In this document: positions 36,470 to 49,518 of the stretch, in pieces
How positions within the stretch are numbered: the first letter of the stretch is position 1
Layout of the letters: the number at the start of each line of letters is the position of its first letter
Origin: Margaritifera margaritifera
Taxonomy: Eukaryota; Mollusca; Bivalvia; Unionida; Margaritiferidae
Reading direction: 5' to 3'
DNA: 64,000 bases
Assembly (NCBI GenBank): GCA_029931535.1
Contig: JAQPZY010001688.1
Coordinates: 620,001 to 684,000 of the forward strand
Notes under the pieces: generated by a model
Databases searched by the model: none
Seen by the model: the letters and a program-made list of their open reading frames with translations, nothing else
Told to the model about the DNA's origin: nothing
Translations under genes and position numbers: made by a program

Positions 36470-38355
36470 CATGCGGCCCAAGTGGACATGAGAACACTCA
36501 CCTATCTGACATCTGCCTAATAGCCAAATGCAAGAGCAGTTGGCCAAGAAATCTGGATCAGTAGGATGCTTTCTACTGAAATTTCTTCCAATGCTGTTCA
36601 TTGCATATGTTTTAAAAACAAATGTTTCAAGGTTTCTCTAGTCTGTCAATCTGCATCTATGAGCTTAACTTCTCCAATATTGAAAAGACCCTATGCCTGG
36701 ATGCTTTGTATCAAAGTTGGTTAAAATCTGTTTGATGTTTTTTTTTTTACACGAATGTGTAAATGTTTTTCCACTTTTAATGGTGGATTGGCACCATTTG
36801 TATATATTGCAAAGTCCCCTATGCCAGGATGCTTTCTGTCAAATTTAGTCAAATTCAGCTGAGCAGTTTTGAGAAGGAGTTGTTAAAATGTTGGGTTTTT
36901 TTCCTTGTTAGTAATGGTAGCAATATTTGATGATGGATCAGCATCATTTGCATAAATTTCAAAGGTCTTTAAGCCATGATGCATTCTATTAAGATTAGTC
37001 AAATTCTACGCAGTGTTTTTGGAAAACAAGTGGATTAAAGCTTTTTCTATTTTTAGTAATGGCAGCCATATTTGATGGTGGATTAGCTTCTTTTTTTTTT
37101 TTTAACAGACCTGAAAGGCCTTAATGCCAGGATGCTTTCTATCAAGTTTGGTAAATTTCTATTCAACAGTTTTAAAGAAGTCGTTTCAATAATTTTCTAT
37201 TTTTAGCAATGGTGGCAACATTTTATGGTAGATTGGCATTTGTATTAATCTGAAAGGTCTTCATGCCTGCATGCTTTCTGATAAACAGGATCAAATTCTG
37301 TTCAGCAGCTTTGAAGAAGTCATTTAAAGGTTTTCTACTTTAGTAACAATGACCATATTTGATGGCAGATCAGCATCATTTGTACAAACTTGAAAGCCTT
37401 CTTTGCCTGGATGCTGTCAAATTTGATCAAATTCCATTGACCGTTTTTGAGAAGAAGTTGACAAATGTTTTTGTATTTTTAATAACAGCGGGTACCGGTA
37501 TATCTGATGGTGGATGAGCATCTTCTGTACAAATTCAAAAGATCTTAATGCCAAGATGCTTTCAATCAAGTTTTGTCATTCTTTTCAGCTGTTTTGGACA
37601 AGGGATTTAAAGGCTTTTCTATTTTGAGTAATGGAGGCCATATTTGATGTCCGATCAGCATCTATTGTACAAACTTTAAAATGTCTTCATGCCAGGATGC
37701 TTTCTGTCAAATATGATAAAATTATGCTGAGCAGTTGTGGTGAAGAAGTCGTTTAATTTATATTTTTTGTAACTGTGGCCATATTTGATGGCAGATCAGA
37801 ATCAGTTGTATAAAACTGAAAGTCCTCTAAGCCTAGATGCTTTTTAAATTTTTTCCTACTTTTAGAAATGGCAGTTCGTTATCATTTGAATTTTTTTTTA
37901 AAGTTTCATGCCGGTATGCTTTTTTTCAAATTTGATCAAATCCTGATGAGCCGTTTTTGAGAAGTTATTTGAAGTTTTTTTTTCTATTTTTAGTAATGGT
38001 AGCCATATCTGATGATAGACCAGCATCATTTGACCAAATCTGAAAGAGCTTCAAGCCAGGATGCTTTCTTTAAAATCTGGTCAAATCCTATTGAGCAGTT
38101 CTTGAGACGAAGTCATTTAAAGGTTTTTCTATTTTTAGTAACAGTGGCCATATCTGATGACAAATCATCATCATTTGAAAAGTGTAAATCGCTAAATGTC
38201 AGATTGGTTTCTCCCACATTTAGTCAAATTCTGTTGAGCAGTTTTTGAGAAGATGGAAATAGCAATTGTAAATGGACAATATGTTAGACAATGCACAGTG
38301 GATGAAGAAACATTCCATAAGCTCACTTGGCCTTATGATCAGGTGAGCTAAAAAC
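36470..38355 (+). mobile_element. Pearl/Helitron-like element with family 5 cores
   Basis: The 5' region gcggcccaagtggacatgag, acatctgcctaatagccaaa and gagcagttggccaagaaatc is shared with elements at 41632 and 47043. The body has about ten ~145-bp units: ctatttttagtaatggtggc, catatttgatggcagatcag, aaggtcttcatgccaggatg and ctttctgtcaaatttgatca. The 3' end is cataagctcacttggcctta and tgatcaggtgagctaaaaac, the shared hairpin terminus. Length about 1.9 kb, noncoding. Confidence 0.75.
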
Positions 38356-38530
38356 AGTGTTGCACCTTGAGACTTAGTATTCCAGCTCACTGTGCAATCC
38401 ATCCTACAGTCAAACAGAATAGAAAAAAGTGTTGCACATTATGACTTAGTATTTTGGACCACAGTCTAATTTGCCCTACATTTAGCCAGAAGAGTAAAAA
38501 TGGTGTTGCACATTGAGAAAGACATTGGTT
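38356..38530 (+). repeat. Short ~90-bp tandem repeat abutting the element
   Basis: Two to three units share agtgttgcacattgagactt and agtattctggcccacagtcc. A further copy (acagtgttgcacattgaaat) lies just before the element, at 36390-36450. The element may therefore sit inside this older repeat. Confidence 0.55.
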
Positions 38531-40104
38531 TCAATAAGAAATAAGGTAGCAGGAGAAGCTGGAAAAATAACAGGAGAGAGACAGTGTGCAAAAACTCCCT
38601 CTGGTCATCCAGGGGGCAATGCCCTTGGGGGAATAAAGCCTCCCATTCACTGAAATTGTGCTGGGTATCAACTCAAGTTACAATGTCTTTCAGTGATGGA
38701 GAAGTATGAAATTTGAAAAAATATTTCTTTTTGTATTTCAGAATTTTTTGTAAAATTTTAGTTTAAAATTCATGTTGACTATTCATATCTCTCAGAGGTT
38801 TTTTTCTTTTCGGATGATCTTATGGATTCCATCTTGTTAATAAGGAAACAATTTATTATGCAGAATCATCAGGTTCATTGATATTGATTGTGAACCATTG
38901 CAGTATGTTCTTAGTTCTTTGAATGAAATGATCATCTCTTAATTACTTAGCTAATAAAAACAAAATCTATATAGAGACTGCCAGATGATAAAATAATAAG
39001 GAAAATAAGCAAAAGTGAGATTTAATAATAATATAAAAACTAAAATCAACAGAAAAAAATAATCAACTTAAGAAAAGGATATATTGTGGTGTGGGCAAAG
39101 CCCTGCATGCAGTGAGAGCATAAAAAAAGTAAAGCAATCCAGACAGGAACCAGTCTACTGATAAGAAATTGGAAGTCAGGAAGACAGTGCATCATGTAAA
39201 TAGGATCCTAAGTGCAACAATGTGAAGGAGATTAAAACAAAACAACAAATTAAACAATAGGTTTTGGATCTGCAATTTTCAGGGATCTGAAGAACAAAAT
39301 AACCCAGTTAGAATGGTTCCAGTCTATAATATAAAGTTGCTTCCTAAGTATGAACTACACATCTGACATCAGAAGTTGCTTTACCAATGTGCAAGCCACT
39401 TATTGTTTTAAAAGTGGGTTCCTTTTCTTCACACCTTTTTTTAATCAACTACCCTGTTCAACATCTACAAACCCTACTGTGCCATATTGCCACGAGTGTG
39501 GCATACAGACCATACTATTTGCATTCAACATAAGGCAACTTTCTGAATATTTTATAATAAATGATTAAATTAGTGAAGTTATTAAAAACTGCTATATAAT
39601 TCTCCTTTGTGTTTCTAAAACGGTGAAATAGTATCGTAACTTCTCTAATAAACATCCCAGGAACTTTTTAAAGAGTGGGAATCTTTTGAACTATAATACT
39701 GCAACGTATTATAGAATACATGATGACTAAAGTTGCAACCCTTGAAACTGACTATAACACAACTTCATAGTAACAATTAGTTAATTAGTACTTTTGCTGA
39801 AAGTTCCAAAGTATATTTATCTTCTAAATTAACAATCTGATTGTGATGAATTGCAAAAGTCAGCAAAGAGTAGTTTCAGTTTTTTTCATGCCAAAGTTCA
39901 GAATGTAGATCTAAGTGATTAGTTGCATTTTCTTTTGTGCAAAATGATGAGCATTAAAGTACTGGTGTTTATAAGATGAACGGTATTTATTATTTTGACT
40001 GTGTACATTGTTAAGACATTATGATGTTCAGAGAACACGGTCAATTCGTCTACTTTCATGGGTACGATTTTTTGTGCTTTAGTAAATAATGATAGTTTTC
40101 TGAA
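38531..40104. other. Intron sequence, nothing recognised
   Basis: No supported feature. Confidence 0.45.
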
Positions 40105-40325
40105 TACCATATATACTCGTTCATAAATCAAGTCCAATTGCAAACAACATAGACCCTGATCTGCCATCGCATAATGTGCTAGCTGATCAAAGTCTAAACT
40201 GTTTGTTCTACTGATTACTCCTAACAGACTGCATTGACCCAGATTTGCCTGCGCATTATATGATGGCAAATCTGGGTCTGTGCAGTTTGCAGTTGGACTC
40301 GACTTATAAGCGAGCACATATGGTA
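40105..40325. mobile_element. Two-hairpin MITE, copy at 40.1 kb
   Basis: It runs from TAccatatatactcgttcat to gcgagcacatatggTA, 221 bp, with TA at both ends. The central spacer tgtttgttctactgattact is intact and both hairpins are slightly diverged. Confidence 0.78.
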
Positions 40326-40486
40326 TTTAATTTCAAGGATTGCAGAATTGGTGTTAATGTTTACATGGTAAATTCCAGATTTGTAACAAGAATGAAATAC
40401 ACAAAAATTGGTGTCCCTATGAAAAATAATGAATTCACCTTAACCTGCAATGGAATATATTATGTATAACATACTGAAATAAATGC

Positions 40487-40605
40487 CGTATTTACCCATG
40501 TATGGTAGACAAACAACTGCAAAACATGTAAACCCAGATCTGTTGAATAATGCACCAGCAGATCTGGATCTATGTTGTGGGTCTATGCTGTTTGCAATTG
40601 GGCAT
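40487..40605. mobile_element. Partial two-hairpin MITE
   Basis: It has one hairpin (aacccagatctgttgaataa, then gcaccagcagatctggatct) and the gtttgcaattggg end. The second hairpin is missing. It directly abuts a copy of the second MITE-like family. Confidence 0.55.
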
Positions 40606-40770
40606 TCATTACAGTATTTCTCCCATGATAAGACCTGGGGGGCCAGTCTTTTAAATTTGTCAAAAGGTAGTGGGTGGGTTTAATATCAAAGATATCCTTG
40701 GCAAATATTTGCCAAAATTTTGTAATAATGGGGATGGTCTTATCATCAGATAAATATGGCAGATACATGA
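40606..40770. mobile_element. Second MITE-like family, copy 2
   Basis: It runs from acagtatttctcccatgata to cttatcatcagataaatatg with the interior aaagatatccttggcaaata and tgccaaaattttgtaataat, colinear with 6068-6232. Confidence 0.58.
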
Positions 40771-41631
40771 AAACTGAAAATAATACCGTCTCCTGTTTAC
40801 ATGGGCACAGACAACTAATTTAATTCCCATAGACCATAACGTTAATTAATATACTTTTGTGGTGGGAACGGCAAAAGTTGCCAACATCCTATGCATGATC
40901 TATCCAAAAGTAAACTTTAACATTTAAAAAATGATATGCTGCACTGATCTTTTTATTTAAAAAATACTTTGCAAGTGCCCAGTATCAAAATTCAGCCTGG
41001 AGAAATCTCCTCATTTACAACCAGGAGTACTTGTGTGGCAACAGCAATAAAATGAAAACAATAAAAGTTTCAAAGCTACTATCAGATACAATTCACCTAT
41101 ATGAAGGCTTCTTCTGATAAAAAATCGCATTTGAAATCTGGTTATTATTTTCAACCAATCAACAACCTTCATTCTCTTAAGTAGGGTATTTAATATTCGA
41201 TCACAAACTGGCTGGTTCCATAGCTCACAGAATAATTAGTTGTACGTGACCACATGTTTGGTCATGCAATAACAGACTTCCAAGGGATTTTTCTTGGGTG
41301 ATTGGAAATAGAGGCCTGGATCCATCAATTTGGGGGGAAAATGTGATCAATTGGGAATACCATTTTCAGGAGTAATTCACTGAAATGAGTACTCTGCATG
41401 ATTTTGTAATATTTTACATTTCAACAGGGGCCCATTTACATTGGGGTTTGGGTCTATTTTTGCCCCTGCAGACCCGTAAAAAAAATCCCTTAAAAAATTC
41501 CAGTAAAACAGCTTATATGTATGACTATTACAGGAAACCCTGCTATAACGTGCTTTGTTATAACATGAATTTGGATATAACACAGTCACGGACATTACTC
41601 AAAACATCAACCAAGCTGACAATTAGATAGC
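40771..41631. other. Intron sequence, nothing firmly recognised
   Basis: Near 41535-41590 there is a stretch with repeated tataac motifs (ctataacgtgctttgttata). Unassigned. Confidence 0.4.
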
Positions 41632-43264
41632 AAGAGGCCCAAGTGGGCCTAAGAGTGCTCAGCTAGCACACTGTTGCACCCTGAGCTAGCCCAGAGCACA
41701 TTCTCCCACCCCAAAACTGCCAGTATCCCCCCAAATAAAACAAATCCACATGTCTTAATCATTATAGAGGGACTAAGGTACACAAAATGTCAACCTGATA
41801 TCTCAACCAAGATGTAACACTGCCTGGCAGACATCTGCCTAATAGCCAAACGCAAGAGCAGTTGGCTAAGAAGTCAGTAGAATGCTTCTGTTGAAATTTC
41901 TCTAGTGTTGTTGATTGCATATGTTATGAAAACAAATGTTCAATGTTTCTCTCATTTTTTTATATTTGATCACACATCAGCATCATTTGTCCCATATTGA
42001 CAGGCTCCTATCCAAGATGCTTTGTTAAAGTTAGCCAAATTTTGTTCAGAATTTTTTTTTTTTTTTACAGAAAGTTCTATAAATGTTTTTCTACTTTAGT
42101 AATGACAGCCATATTTGATGATGGAATGGCTCCATTTGTATAAATTTGAAAGGCATTCATTCCTGGACTCTTTCTGTTGATTTTCATCGAATTCTGTTAA
42201 GAGCTTATTTAGAAGAAGTTGTTTCAAGTTTTTCTATTCTCAGTAACAGCAGCCTTATAGTGTCTTCATGCCAGGATACTTCTGTTAAGTTAGTTTAGTG
42301 GTTTTGGAGAAGTCAGGTTTTTCTATTCTTAGTAATAGTGGCCATATTTGATGGATGATCTAAATCATTTGAAAAAACGCAAGAGGTCTTCATGCCATGA
42401 TGCATTCTGTCAAGTTTGATCTAATTCTATTCAGCAGTTTTGGAGAAGAAGTCGTTTAAAGTTTTTTTGTTATTTTTATTAACAGTGGCCATATTTTATA
42501 ACAGATCAGCATAATTTATACAAATCTAAAAGGTCTTCATGCCAGGATGCTTTCTGTTAAATCTGATCAAATTCTGTTCAGCAGTTTTTTAGAAATTTTA
42601 TAAAGGTTTTCTATTCATAGTAATGGTGGCCATATTTGATGAAGGATCGGCATGTTAGTATAAATTTGAAAGCTCTTCATGCCATGATGCTTTCTGTCAA
42701 ATTCGATCAAATTCTGTTCTGTGGTTTTGAGCAAAAAGTCATTTACAGGTTCAACTAGTTTTAGTAATGCAAGATTGGCATCATTTGTTTAAGCTTGAAA
42801 GTTATTTATGCCCGGATGCTCTGTGCCAAGTTTGGTTGAAATAGGTCATATTTTTGAGAAGATGAAAATAGTAATTGTTGACGAATGACAGAGAGGTTTT
42901 CTATTTTTGGTAATGGCTGCCATATTTGATAGCAGATCAGAATCATCGGTATAAACATGAAAGGTTTTCATGTCACCATACTTTCTGTCAAATCAAAATC
43001 TTTTCAGCAGTTCTGGAGACAAAGTAATTTATATGTTTAACTATTTTTAGTAATGGTGGTCATATTTGATGGCAGACTAGCCTCATTTGTACAAACTTTA
43101 AAAGTCCTTTATGCCAGGATGCTCTGTGCCAAGTTTGGCTCAAATTGGTCTGGCAGTTTTTTGAGAAATTGACAATAGCAATTGTTGACAGCTGCTGGAC
43201 ACTGGACACCAGATGAAGGCCATACGAAAAGTTCACTTGGCCTTACAGACAGGTGAGCTAAAAC
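41632..43264 (+). mobile_element. Pearl/Helitron-like element with family 5 cores
   Basis: The 5' end gcaagaggcccaagtgggcc has a short inverted repeat, followed by taagagtgctcagctagcac and acatctgcctaatagccaaa. About nine ~145-bp core units match the 36470 element. The 3' end is aagttcacttggccttacag and acaggtgagctaaaacta. Both ends are present. Confidence 0.77.
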
Positions 43265-44509
43265 TAATTCAGTTAAATTTTATAAACTTATAGTTTTCAG
43301 AATATAATTAATGTTCTTACACAGCAATGACAAATTTTCAATGTGCATGGGGCTATCCTAATCCAGATTGTTTAATAAATTGGAAAGTTATAAATCTATT
43401 ACTCTACATTTGACTGGCTTTTTGTTTACTCCCCAGCCTACCCTCCCCAACCCCTGCCCCAAAATTTGTATGTGGATTCATACAATTTTTGATCATTCTT
43501 GCTATACTGCGCTTCCATACATAAGGCAGCCGGCAGTTATGAACTCGAACTACCACATCATAGCGGGATTTCCCTGTAATATTTATCACATGACATCACT
43601 GACATTTGCTTCTCAATTCTGATACCTCACACAATAAATATGTTATCATGACACAAAAGGCAAAATCATAACATCCAAGATGTCTGAATGTGATTCAAGT
43701 CAAAACATTGAACTTTTAGGTCAATTATTGACAATAAAGCTGAACATGTTTTGTCAAGTGATAATACTAATTTGCACTTGTGCCCATTTCATACCATATG
43801 AACTCTGTCAACTTGCAAGAACAATTTGAATGTTATGCTTGCAAAAGCTCAAAAATGGATAAATTATTAAAATCTTTATGAACACTGCATATGAAAAGAG
43901 CACTCATATGAGAAACTTTATAAATAAAACCCTGTGTGAGATTAGTGAAATTAATCTTTCAAGTTTATACCTGAACAAAATGTCTAAGAAAAATGTCGAG
44001 TGGTGTTAACAGCTTCTGCAAGTAAAATTATGAATTTTTCTTTCTGAAATATGCAATTTTCATGAACAATCTGTCACGCAAAAAATAATACTCAATAGGA
44101 GTACCGTGAATGGCACATTATACACCAGCCCCATGTTTAATAGTAAAGGCAATAAAATGGTATGGTTGACACTGGAGATTATGGGCTAACAGGTCTCAAT
44201 GACCTCAACCTTTGATCAAGGTAAGGTGTCCTGAACTAAACTTGCTGTGCAGGAACCAGTATTTTCTCATTAGACTTATTGTGACCAAGACGTCGGACCT
44301 TTAGACCCCAGAATCTATAAAGTGGCTTTTCTATTACCATAAGTGTAAGCCATCCAGCAAATTTTGTCAAGAATCTTAACCGTAGAACAGAAATAATTCT
44401 GCAAAAACTTGTATACTGAAACACGGAATGTTTTTGATGGAATAGTTAAGCACTTTATAGATCATTTAAAAAATGTTAATTTTCGATAAAAGATGATAGT
44501 GAGTGCAGA
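43265..44509. other. Intron sequence with a G-quadruplex candidate
   Basis: At 43440-43462 ccctccccaacccctgcccc gives four G runs in the SLC4 transcript. No other feature is supported. Confidence 0.45.
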
Positions 44510-44700
44510 TGGGAAAGTTAATGTGGCAAAACTCTCAAAGCAAACAACATCTCATTTGTTATTTTACCACTACTACTGCATTAAGTACTATCTAGTATTT
44601 TTCTTTGTTCCTTTGAAATGTTGTGTCCCCCCAGATTTGGAGGACAGGGCAACACAGTGTCCTCTGCCCTTGGTATCCTAGGTGCAACACTGAATGTTAT
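44510..44700. repeat. Dispersed repeat, copy at 44.5 kb
   Basis: It matches 17721-17990: aatgtggcaaaactctcaaa, gcattaagtacta, tgttgtgtccc, acacagtgtcctctgccctt and taggtgcaacactgaatgtt. Confidence 0.6.
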
Positions 44701-46364
44701 TGAGCAGAACCCATTTATATTCTTTTGGTCACAGTAATCTTCACTTTTGATCCTAAAGTTAATAGGGTTCTTCCTGACCCAAGGGACAAGCCATCCACAA
44801 TGTTTGGTAACTGCAGATGGTGGACAACTTGAGTTATTATGTGGAAATGAAATTGGAAACAGACAGACAGACAGACAATGAATGGATGGACAACATCATG
44901 ATATAATACACTCCACTGTATGGTGGTCATTTAAATTAAGTGTTCAAATCAAAAGGTCACTCTGATACTGCGAAATAGTCAACTTTTATAACTAAAATAT
45001 GACATCTTTCATGTATAACTAACTGATCATAAAAAATATACAAAAACTGAATTATTTGGTCATGATTGTGATTGAAAAGACAAAGCTGAAAGAAAAAAAT
45101 AGGTGACATGTATCAGGTTAACAGTATGTCTGCAGAAACTTGTCTATACAGCACCAATCAAAAGTTAAATTCCAGAATGCAAAGGTAAAAACAGCAAAAA
45201 CAAACGTGAGGAAAATAAACCCTTTCAAATAAATATAAACATGTAGTCCTACAAGATAAAAGATGCAAGGTAAAGATGTTAAAATTAAAAGGTATATCAA
45301 ATAAAATAAAAGATAAAAAAAATAAAAGATATCCTTACAATATAGGGTCAAAATCTGTTATATAAACTGCATTCTTTTAAAATGTCCAAGATTTCTTCTG
45401 GTAGTAGACAATCGTAAAGCTTCATACTTAAGTTTACATAAAACACTTCCATCTCATATGTGGAAGTCGTTACACTAGATACGAGTTTGTACCACAGTCA
45501 GTGGACACTGGCAAGATATGCACTCTGCTCGAAGCTCACCATTCAGCAGTTATGCATGGGTCAGGGTTTATTTTTATGCGATCAACACAATACCACATCA
45601 TCTCTACAATTTGTTCTCTATGAGGGATGCCACTCTCCAAAAATGGGTTTGATGTTACAAAGCTTGTTTGTTGAGTTTTCATTTCACATATTTTGCCAAG
45701 TACATACAACATATTGATTTATATAATATTTAAAGTCACTATATGCAACCTTCCATTCAGAAATGGGTGACTGCATGGCAGCTTTGGGTGATTTACATGT
45801 ATCTTCCCTTTCATTACCCTTTACGAATGTGACTAGGCAGCCAACAGTACCAAATACTTTTTTCAGATTGTTCCTGTAAGATTTAGAATATTGACAGGTT
45901 GTCAAATTTAAGATTTTGCAAGACTCTGTGTGGAAAGAGAATCCAAAAAGATGACGAAATTTTGTTTTTTGAGAGGTTAAAGAAGGAACAAAAGTTTCGT
46001 AAAATAGACAAGGGTCTACTTGTATCATTTGTACTTGCATTAAGGATAGGGTTTTTAAACCTCCATGGGAAAAAGTTCCTGATGCTAATGAAAAGACGAG
46101 GAATCATGAATTATGCAAAACAGATACAGTCTAGGCTGATCTATAGACTGGCATCTTTACCAGGAAAGGAATATGACATTAATGAACACTGACACATTCT
46201 GAACAATTGAGTAGACTCTTTGTCTGATGTTAATATAGAAAATGAAAAGGACAAAAAAGAACACATATGGAGTAACAACAACCAAAATAATATAACACAA
46301 GACAGACAACATAAATTTAAACTAGATATGTGTCAATATGACCTGGATGCTCCTGCTAATACAA
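44701..46364. other. Intron sequence, nothing firmly recognised
   Basis: Overlapping ORFs on both strands at 45684-46192 (up to 118 codons) have no motif and no splice context. Confidence 0.4.
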
Positions 46365-46640
46365 TGTAATTGAATCGCAAAGTGCTAGGTCGAACAGGGG
46401 TATAACTCCTTTTTATTTTTTTTCGGAACATGGTGAAACTAACTTAAGTCTTCATAATGCAAAGCCTTGTACCAAATTAAGCTATGACATCCTTCAACAG
46501 TTATTGAGTGGAAATTAAACTTGCGATGGATGTGTCATGACTAGATGTGACAAGACTTGACATGATGGGATGTAATAGTATGGATGAACATGGGTAACAC
46601 TATACGCCCCCTTCATACGATCTACGAGGGCACAAAAACC
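46365..46640 (+). mobile_element. Single family 3 core with 3' tail
   Basis: It has gtcgaacaggggtataactc, gtcttcataatgcaaagcct and caacagttattgagtggaaa, then ggtaacactatacgccccct and catacgatctacgagggcac aaaaa. It is the 3' end of a family 3 element with one unit. Confidence 0.55.
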
Positions 46641-47042
46641 AATAAGCAACAAAAACAAAAATATTTACACATTGTATAGCAACAAAAGCTCAAGATAAAA
46701 AAATTATTTTTCCAGAGTCATCTATAGACATTTGTTTTTACTCTTTCCATGTACAAAATATAATAACTGTGGAAATACCAGTGCAACCACATATACAAAT
46801 TTCTCTTGCTGCTTCTTTTCTTTTATGAAAATCATTTCTTGTTGGATCCTCATAACAGTAAACATAGCCAGTGTGTTGGATTTATTTAAAATATATTACA
46901 GCACAGATTCAGCATTTTAAACTGATATGGTTGCAGCAGAATTTAAGAACTGAACTTTGAACCTTACATTGGTTGTAGTGTAGGTGCATTGCCTAATTCC
47001 TACCAAAGATGCATAGCATGGATAACTGAAATTATCTACATA
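46641..47042. other. Intron sequence, nothing recognised
   Basis: No supported feature. Confidence 0.45.
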
Positions 47043-48440
47043 CAAGAGGCCAAAGTGGACCTGAAATCACTCACCAGACTGACATCTGCCTAATAGCCAA
47101 TTGCAGGAGCAGCTGTCCAAGAAATCTGGGTCAACAGGATGCTTTTTGTATATATATATGTTCCAATACTGAAAAGACTTTATACTAATTCTATAAAGCA
47201 TTTTTTGAAGATAAATGTTTGTACATGTTTTGTATTGTTAGTCATGGCTGTTTGATGGCAGAGCTGTATCATCTGCATAAATTTAAAATGCCTTCAAGCT
47301 AGGGAACCTTCTTTAAAATTTGGTCAACTTCTGTTTAGCAGTTTTTTGAAGTTGTTAAAAAAAATTTAAATATTTTTAGAAACAGCAGCCATATTTGACT
47401 GCAAATTGACAATAATTTGTACAACTTTGGAAGCCCTTTATGCCAAATGCTTTCTGTCAAATTTGGTCAGATTCTGTGTTTTTTTAGAAGAGATCAATTT
47501 AAATCTTTTTTTCATATTTTTAGTAAAGGTAGCTATACTTGATGGAGAATTGGCATAATTTGTACGGAACTTGAAAGCCCTTCATGCCAGAATGCTTGAT
47601 TTCAATTTGGTCGAATTCTGTTGAGTGTTTTTTTAGAAGTCATTTAAAGTGTTTTTTATTTTTAGTATTCCACTGCCACATATGATGGTGGATTAGCATC
47701 ATTTCTGTATAAATTTGAAAGGCCTTTATTCAAGATTGCTTTTTGTCAATATTGGTTAAAATTCCATTCAGCGGTTTTTGAGAAGTTATTTCAAGGATTT
47801 TCTATATTTAGTAATGGTGGTCATCTTTGATAATGAATTTGTACCATTTGTATTAAGTCAATTAAAAGCACTTCATAACAGTATGCTTTATGTCAAATAT
47901 GATCAGATTCTGTGGAGTGGTTGCTAAAAAGAATTTATTAAAGGATTTTCTATTTTTAGTAATGGAAGCTATATCTGATGGTGGATTGGCATCATGGTAT
48001 ACATTTTAGAGTCTTTTATGCAAGGATGCTTTCAAGTTCTTTATGACAGGATGCTTTCAGGTTCTTTATGACAGAATGCCTTCAAGTTCTTTATGACAGG
48101 ATGCTTTCAAGTTCTTTATGACAGGATGCTTTCGAGTTCTTTATGACAGGATGCTTTCAAGTTCTTTATGACAGGATGTTTTCTATTAAATGTGGTCAAA
48201 TCCTGTTAAGCAATTTTTTAGAAGAAGTGAAGTTTTTCTATTTTTAATAACGACAGCCATATCTGATGACGATCTGCATTAGTTGTACAAACTTGAAGGG
48301 TGTTAATGCTAGGATGCTTCCTCCTAAGTTTGGTTGAAATTGGTCCTGTGGTTTTTGAGAAGTTGAAAATTGCAATTGTTGATGGATGCATGACATATAA
48401 CGCATAATAAATGCAGGGCAACACCATAGGTTCACTTGGC
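47043..48440 (+). mobile_element. Pearl/Helitron-like element with family 5 cores and an inner 25-bp array
   Basis: The 5' end is caagaggccaaagtggacct, then cagactgacatctgcctaat. It has about eight core units. Between 48010 and 48180 a 25-bp part of the core (gacaggatgctttcaagttc tttat) is repeated about six to seven times. The 3' end is atgcagggcaacaccatagg ttcacttggcttcctg, a worn form of the shared terminus. Confidence 0.72.
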
Positions 48441-49482
48441 TTCCTGTGAACAAAAATATTGAAAATAAACTACTGTTTCATGCTTCACAAGGACTAGAAA
48501 AACCCCTTGAATTTTCCTCTTTAGCTGGAATGTATATTTCATACAATCAAACAAAAATATCCACGTTGTTTATATATACTCTGTATCAAATTTAGGGCAA
48601 GTAAAATGTTCTTTTACTGTCAGACAAGGGATTTTTCCTCCTGTTGGGAGCACTATGTTCACAAACTAAAAAAAGTATTAATGGGTAGTTTTAATTCACT
48701 CATATTGAAATGTTCTATAGCTGTAAAAAAGAAAGCGTGACTATTAAAATGCATGGCAGTATTATCTATCCATGTCCAATGATCTTTAGTCAGCGCTCTT
48801 TTGTCTTTATGGACTGTACCAAATAAAAAAATGTAACACTGATACAAGTGTCCTAAATATGATTAGCAAATCAGGAACAAAAGTGTTATGCAGCAGATAT
48901 GCAGGGCTTTCCCTAAGAACCAGTAGACGCTCAATTTCGCCACCTGTTTTGCCATCTGTCACCAGCTATTTCATCTGAAGGAGGTATGTTTCAGAAAAAA
49001 AATGCAGCAGGAATACCTGAAATTGCACCATTTTTGCATATTTGGCCTAAAAATTTTCTGGCGGAGCATTCCAGACTCCCCTAGCTACCTCGCTCGCTGC
49101 ACTTGCACACCAGCATAGCTGCCTCTTTTTCATGAACAGTCACCTGTTCTGAAAATTAGGGAAAGCCCTGGATGTGCATGTCCCTTAAACTTTATATATT
49201 AAGTATCAATTTGGTAGTGGCTTAAACACTGCCGCTGAAAATGTCAAAAAAGAAATTACGGATAAAAAGGTATACTTCGTTTTGATTTAGCAGTGCTTGA
49301 TTTATATTTGTAATCTGCCATCCCTATTTTCTGCAATAAAACAATTAAATGAACACCATCTAAAAAAAAAGCATTGGACAACTACTGATATGAAAATAAA
49401 AAGCTCATTCTGAATTAAAACTTCAAATTTGGTATAATGCTGCAATATAATTGGATGATTTTCTGGTAGCTACGCTTACTAC
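48441..49482. other. Intron sequence downstream of the microexon
   Basis: No repeat or exon was recognised. In transcript order it follows the 36-nt exon directly. Confidence 0.45.
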
Positions 49483-49518
49483 CTGTCCCCAAGAACGAGC
49501 TTCCTGTACCAGGTTCAT
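49483..49518 (-). CDS. SLC4A7/8/10-like: Candidate 36-nt cassette microexon of the SLC4 transporter
   Basis: A strong acceptor (UG-rich tract, then gtgttttttcag) is followed by 36 nt and the donor cag|gtagta. In the phase left by the upstream exon it reads (N)EPGTGSSFLGT(G) with no stop. It is phase 1 to phase 1 and a multiple of three, so inclusion or skipping keeps the frame. Both flanking exons also join directly. It falls in the linker between the conserved halves of the cytoplasmic domain, where vertebrate SLC4A7/8/10 vary by alternative splicing. Seen: splice signals, frame, phase. Inferred: that it is used, and used alternatively. No homologous protein segment is recognised, so this is less certain than the other exons. 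Confidence 0.68.

Noticed and set aside
45684..46192. Overlapping ORFs on both strands (up to 118 codons).
   Set aside because: No conserved motif; both strands open at once, typical of low-stop AT-balanced sequence.
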